Positions 61,299 through 64,000 of a DNA stretch of 64,000 nucleotides are shown in pieces; the stretch's first letter is position 1, and each line of letters starts with the position of its first letter. The notes beneath the pieces are model-generated. The model was not told the DNA's origin. It did no database searches and was given only the letters and a program-made list of their open reading frames with translations. A program made the translations under genes and the position numbers. The stretch comes from JBLMZW01 sp050259035. GTDB taxonomy: Bacteria > Bacillota > Syntrophomonadia > Syntrophomonadales > DTU052. The stretch spans positions 1-64,000 of the forward strand of contig JBLMZW010000188.1 in assembly GCA_050259035.1 (NCBI GenBank). The letters run 5' to 3'.

Positions 61299-61493
61299 AT
61301 GATTCGTGTAACTAAACTTAACGGTCAAAGTATAATCATCAACCTTGAACTTATTGAAAGCATAGAAGAAACTCCCGATACAATTATTACGCTTACCACT
61401 GGCAAAAAGATGGTGGTTCTTGATAAAACAAATGAGATAATAGCCAATGTAATAAGGTTTAAAAAACAGACGGAAATGAATCTAAAACGTTAG
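61299..61493 (+). CDS. flbD: FlbD/SwrD-family flagellar protein
   Basis: A 64-residue protein, MIRVTKLNGQSIIINLELIE at the start, with the TPDTIITLTTGKKMVV core. The Bacillus counterpart (SwrD) increases flagellar motor power. GGAGGAGGGG lies before ATG 61299. It is between flgE and fliL, the usual place. Confidence 0.92.
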   Translation: MIRVTKLNGQSIIINLELIESIEETPDTIITLTTGKKMVVLDKTNEIIANVIRFKKQTEMNLKR

Positions 61494-61515
61494 TTAGGGG
61501 TTAGGAGGTTTAGCG

Positions 61516-61986
61516 TTGGCAGAGGAGAATACTGAAAAACCAGAAGGCAAAAATGGTGGAATCGATATTAAGCTAATAGCTATTGGCTTGGTTTTCTTAT
61601 TGTTGGCCATTGCCGGATCTTATTTCGTATCGCGCAGCGTACTGTCGCCGCTGCTTCCCAAGGAAGAGAAAAAAACTGAATCGAAAGAAGCAGGAACTTT
61701 AATAGCATTAGGTGAAATAACAACGAATATCTCGGATATTTCTGAAGGTAGATATGTAAAGACCGAAGTCTATGTTGAGACCAGCGATAAAACATTAGCG
61801 GAAAAAACCGAAGAGGTTACCCCCATCATGAGGGATGAAGTAATAACAATACTGTCATCAAAAACAGTTGATGAGGTTGCTGTTGTTAAACGGGAGAGTC
61901 TGAAAAATGAGATTAAAAAAAATTTAAATAAAAAACTGGACAACAAAGTGGATAATGTTTACTTTAACAACTTTATTGTTCAGTAA
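61516..61986 (+). CDS. fliL: Flagellar basal body-associated protein FliL
   Basis: A membrane protein near the stator ring. It has 156 residues with one membrane helix (IKLIAIGLVFLLLAIAGSYFV, about 19-39) and an extracytoplasmic domain (LGEITTNISDISEGRYVKTEVYVE). The start is TTG 61516 behind TAGGAGG. Confidence 0.93.
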   Translation: MAEENTEKPEGKNGGIDIKLIAIGLVFLLLAIAGSYFVSRSVLSPLLPKEEKKTESKEAGTLIALGEITTNISDISEGRYVKTEVYVETSDKTLAEKTEEVTPIMRDEVITILSSKTVDEVAVVKRESLKNEIKKNLNKKLDNKVDNVYFNNFIVQ

Positions 61987-62013
61987 GCCCCTGGCAGGAG
62001 GGGGGAGGAGATC

Positions 62014-63006
62014 GTGAGCGAGGTTCTATCACAGGACGAAATTGATCAGTTGTTGTCGGCTCTTAACCGTGGAGAGGTAGACGCAGAAGAACTTAAGCAG
62101 GAACGGACTAAGAAAAAGGTTAGAGTATATGATTTTAGGCGGCCTAACAAGTTTTCCAAGGATCAGCTACATACCTTGCAAGTTATCTATGAAAATTACG
62201 CTCGATCATTGGGTACTTATTTGTCCGCTCAGTTAAGAGTACCGGTAAATATAGATGTAATGTCAGTAGAACAGTTGACCTATGATGAATTTATGCGATC
62301 GATACCCAATCCAACTATATTGTGTATTTTTTCATTGTCTCCATTAGAAGGGAATGCGATTTTGGAGTTAAATCCCAACCTGGGATTTGCAATGTTAGAC
62401 CGGCTGTTTGGAGGACCAGGGTTACCCGCCGAAAAAGTACGCGGGTTAACTGAAATAGAAGAAACTGTAATGGAAAGAATCGGTCAAAAAATGTTGGACT
62501 ACCTGGAAGAACCGTGGTCAAGCATAACTGCAATGCAGCCAATTTTAGAAAGAATTGATACCAACCCTCAGTTCACCCAGATCGTATCGCCAACAGAGAT
62601 GGTAGTAATTGTGTCATTAGAAACCAAATTCGGTGAAGTGTTGGGTATGATAAACATTTGTATTCCGTTTTTAGTTTTGGAATCTATAATTAATAAATTA
62701 AACGTACATTATTACTACTCTTCATCGGTAAAAGAGAAGAGTCAAAATAATGTCGATGCAATAAAACACCGTTTACAAAACGCGATTATACCAGTAAAAG
62801 TTGTCTTGGGAAGAACAGTAATTACCGTGCGTGATTTGATGGAGTTAAATCTAGGTGATGTTATCCCGTTGGAGAGAAATGTACAAAACGAATTGGAAAT
62901 AATTATTGGACAAAAAACCAAATATCTAGGAAAGCCAGGCATTTTTAGCAACCGGGTGGCGATGCAGATAACCAGGGTTGTTGAGGAGGATGAGAACGAT
63001 GAATGA
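62014..63006 (+). CDS. fliM: Flagellar motor switch protein FliM
   Basis: The C-ring protein that binds phosphorylated CheY. It has 330 residues. The N-terminal CheY-binding peptide is LSQDEIDQLLSAL (residues 4-16). A CheC-like middle domain (about 40-230) has FEGNAIL-like PLEGNAILELNPNLGFAMLD, and the C-terminal SpoA domain covers about 245-325. The start is GTG 62014 behind AGGAGGGGGGAGG. It overlaps fliY by 8 bp. Confidence 0.96.
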   Translation: MSEVLSQDEIDQLLSALNRGEVDAEELKQERTKKKVRVYDFRRPNKFSKDQLHTLQVIYENYARSLGTYLSAQLRVPVNIDVMSVEQLTYDEFMRSIPNPTILCIFSLSPLEGNAILELNPNLGFAMLDRLFGGPGLPAEKVRGLTEIEETVMERIGQKMLDYLEEPWSSITAMQPILERIDTNPQFTQIVSPTEMVVIVSLETKFGEVLGMINICIPFLVLESIINKLNVHYYYSSSVKEKSQNNVDAIKHRLQNAIIPVKVVLGRTVITVRDLMELNLGDVIPLERNVQNELEIIIGQKTKYLGKPGIFSNRVAMQITRVVEEDENDE

Positions 63007-64000
63007 TGGTATCCTTTCCCAGGAAGAAATAGATGCGCTTCTAAGAGGGGATTCCAAACCAATATCAGAGCCTACTGAAGTCTCTACCATTAGTCAAGGA
63101 TTAAACGAAATTGAAAAGGACGCTTTGGGAGAGATCGGCAATATCAGCATGGGAACATCCGCCACTACCTTATCTACTTTACTGGGCAAAAAAGTCAGTA
63201 TCACAACACCCCAGGTGAAAGTTACTACTCGTGAAGAATTGCAGAGTGATTATCCATTACCATATGTCATTATCGAGGTGCGTTATCGTGAAGGCTTACA
63301 AGGCCGTAATATCCTGGTTGTTAAGATGGAGGATGCCTCGGTAATAGCTGACTTGATGATGGGAGGAGTTGGGGACAAGGGAAGAGAATTAGATGAATTA
63401 ACATTAAGTGCTTTAAGTGAAGCCATGAATCAGATGATGGGTTCTGCTACTACTAGCCTGTCTTCCATGTTTGACATGAAGATAGATATTGCCCCACCCA
63501 GTCTTATGGTTGTAGATTTTGGCAAGGAACAATTGGCGGATAAAGTCGGGGATCAGTTTACCGGATTCGTACAGATTTTATTCCGCATGGAGATTGAGAA
63601 TCTTCTAGTAAGTGAAATTATGCAGTTGATCCCATTAGAATCAGCCAAAACAATGGTGTCAAGTTTAATGGGAAATACGCAGATAATCGATGAAGAGCCT
63701 GGTCCGGCAATGTCTGAGCCTGTTATGGCTCCTCCACCGTCTGCTCCAATAATGCCACCTGAACCTATTTCAACCTATGAATTCAATAATCCTACTACGC
63801 TTTGGGACAATTCTCCCGCAGATTCCTTTTATGCAAACCAAAGTGGAGTTAAAAAAGGGCAGGTTACAGTCCAACCGGTTCAGTTTATGCCCTTGGCTAC
63901 ACCGAATGTCTATCAGGAACCACGCAACATAGATTTGATCCTTGATGTTCCTCTGGACATAAGTGTGGAACTGGGTAAAACCAAAAAGAACATACGCGAG
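62999..64000 (+). CDS. fliY: Flagellar motor switch phosphatase FliY, 3' end cut off
   Basis: A C-ring protein with CheY-P phosphatase activity in Gram-positives. 334 codons lie in the window and the frame runs off the edge. It has an N-terminal FliM-like peptide ILSQEEIDALLRG, two CheC phosphatase motifs with Glu and Asn (DALGEIGNISMG near residue 41-52 and LSEAMNQMMG near 138-147), and a Pro-rich linker (about 230-260). The FliN/SpoA domain begins near IDLILDVPLDISVELGK at the edge. GATGAG precedes ATG 62999, inside the fliM end. Confidence 0.94.
   Translation, partial: MNDGILSQEEIDALLRGDSKPISEPTEVSTISQGLNEIEKDALGEIGNISMGTSATTLSTLLGKKVSITTPQVKVTTREELQSDYPLPYVIIEVRYREGLQGRNILVVKMEDASVIADLMMGGVGDKGRELDELTLSALSEAMNQMMGSATTSLSSMFDMKIDIAPPSLMVVDFGKEQLADKVGDQFTGFVQILFRMEIENLLVSEIMQLIPLESAKTMVSSLMGNTQIIDEEPGPAMSEPVMAPPPSAPIMPPEPISTYEFNNPTTLWDNSPADSFYANQSGVKKGQVTVQPVQFMPLATPNVYQEPRNIDLILDVPLDISVELGKTKKNIRE

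Noticed and set aside
1..64000. Search by eye for insertion sequences, prophage, CRISPR arrays, toxin-antitoxin pairs and defence islands.
   Set aside because: All genes are housekeeping, sporulation, energy or flagellar types; I found no transposase, direct-repeat array or integrase other than XerC.

Overview
The window comes from the chromosome of a spore-forming, flagellated, anaerobic Clostridia-type Firmicute. Supporting evidence is the spore genes (an alpha/beta SASP, gpr, spoVS, ylbJ), the cod-flagellar gene order familiar from Bacillus, many TTG and GTG start codons behind strong Shine-Dalgarno sites, and strongly AT-rich spacers. The set etfB-etfA-membrane FeS oxidoreductase, thiolase and pta-ackA fits a syntrophic butyrate or fatty-acid oxidiser. 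A member of the Syntrophomonadaceae is my best guess; this is inference from gene content, not a database match.

Layout. 1-4082: heme synthesis by the siroheme (Ahb) route: hemB (partial), an AhbD/NirJ2-type radical SAM enzyme, the AhbA/AhbB pair and hemL, followed by a lone cheR. 5163-10543: electron-transfer flavoprotein, membrane-bound heme/FeS oxidoreductase and thiolase. 10705-17579: coaD, a secreted 3D-domain protein, hslO, rpmB, yloU-fakA and recG. 17698-23883: a sporulation and ylb-type region with a SASP, gpr, a probable forespore small RNA, rsmD, a coiled-coil protein, ylbJ, ylbK and tmcAL. 24037-26322: pta-ackA. 26506-35383: DUF177-rpmF-plsX-acpP-rnc-radical SAM-spoVS-smc-ftsY. 35394-39198: a methylthioadenosine salvage cluster. 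39304-41418: tRNA-Leu(CAG), a 39-residue protein, and an anti-sigma/ECF sigma pair. 41659-49951: dprA-topA-trmFO-xerC-hslV-hslU-codY. 50108-64000: the flgB-to-fliY flagellar basal body, export and switch operon, running off the right edge.

How the parts connect. Acyl-CoA oxidation electrons can pass from EtfAB to the membrane oxidoreductase, whose N-terminal domain looks like a b-heme domain; the heme pathway lies directly upstream. Thiolase makes acetyl-CoA, and Pta-AckA turns it into acetate and ATP. In the spore block, the SASP, its protease gene and the small RNA all have sequences resembling SigF/SigG promoters.

I see no insertion sequence, prophage, CRISPR array or obvious foreign island. 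The least explained parts are the small RNA at 19052-19185, the 39-residue gene at 39591-39710, the methylthioadenosine cluster, and several hairpins inside operons.
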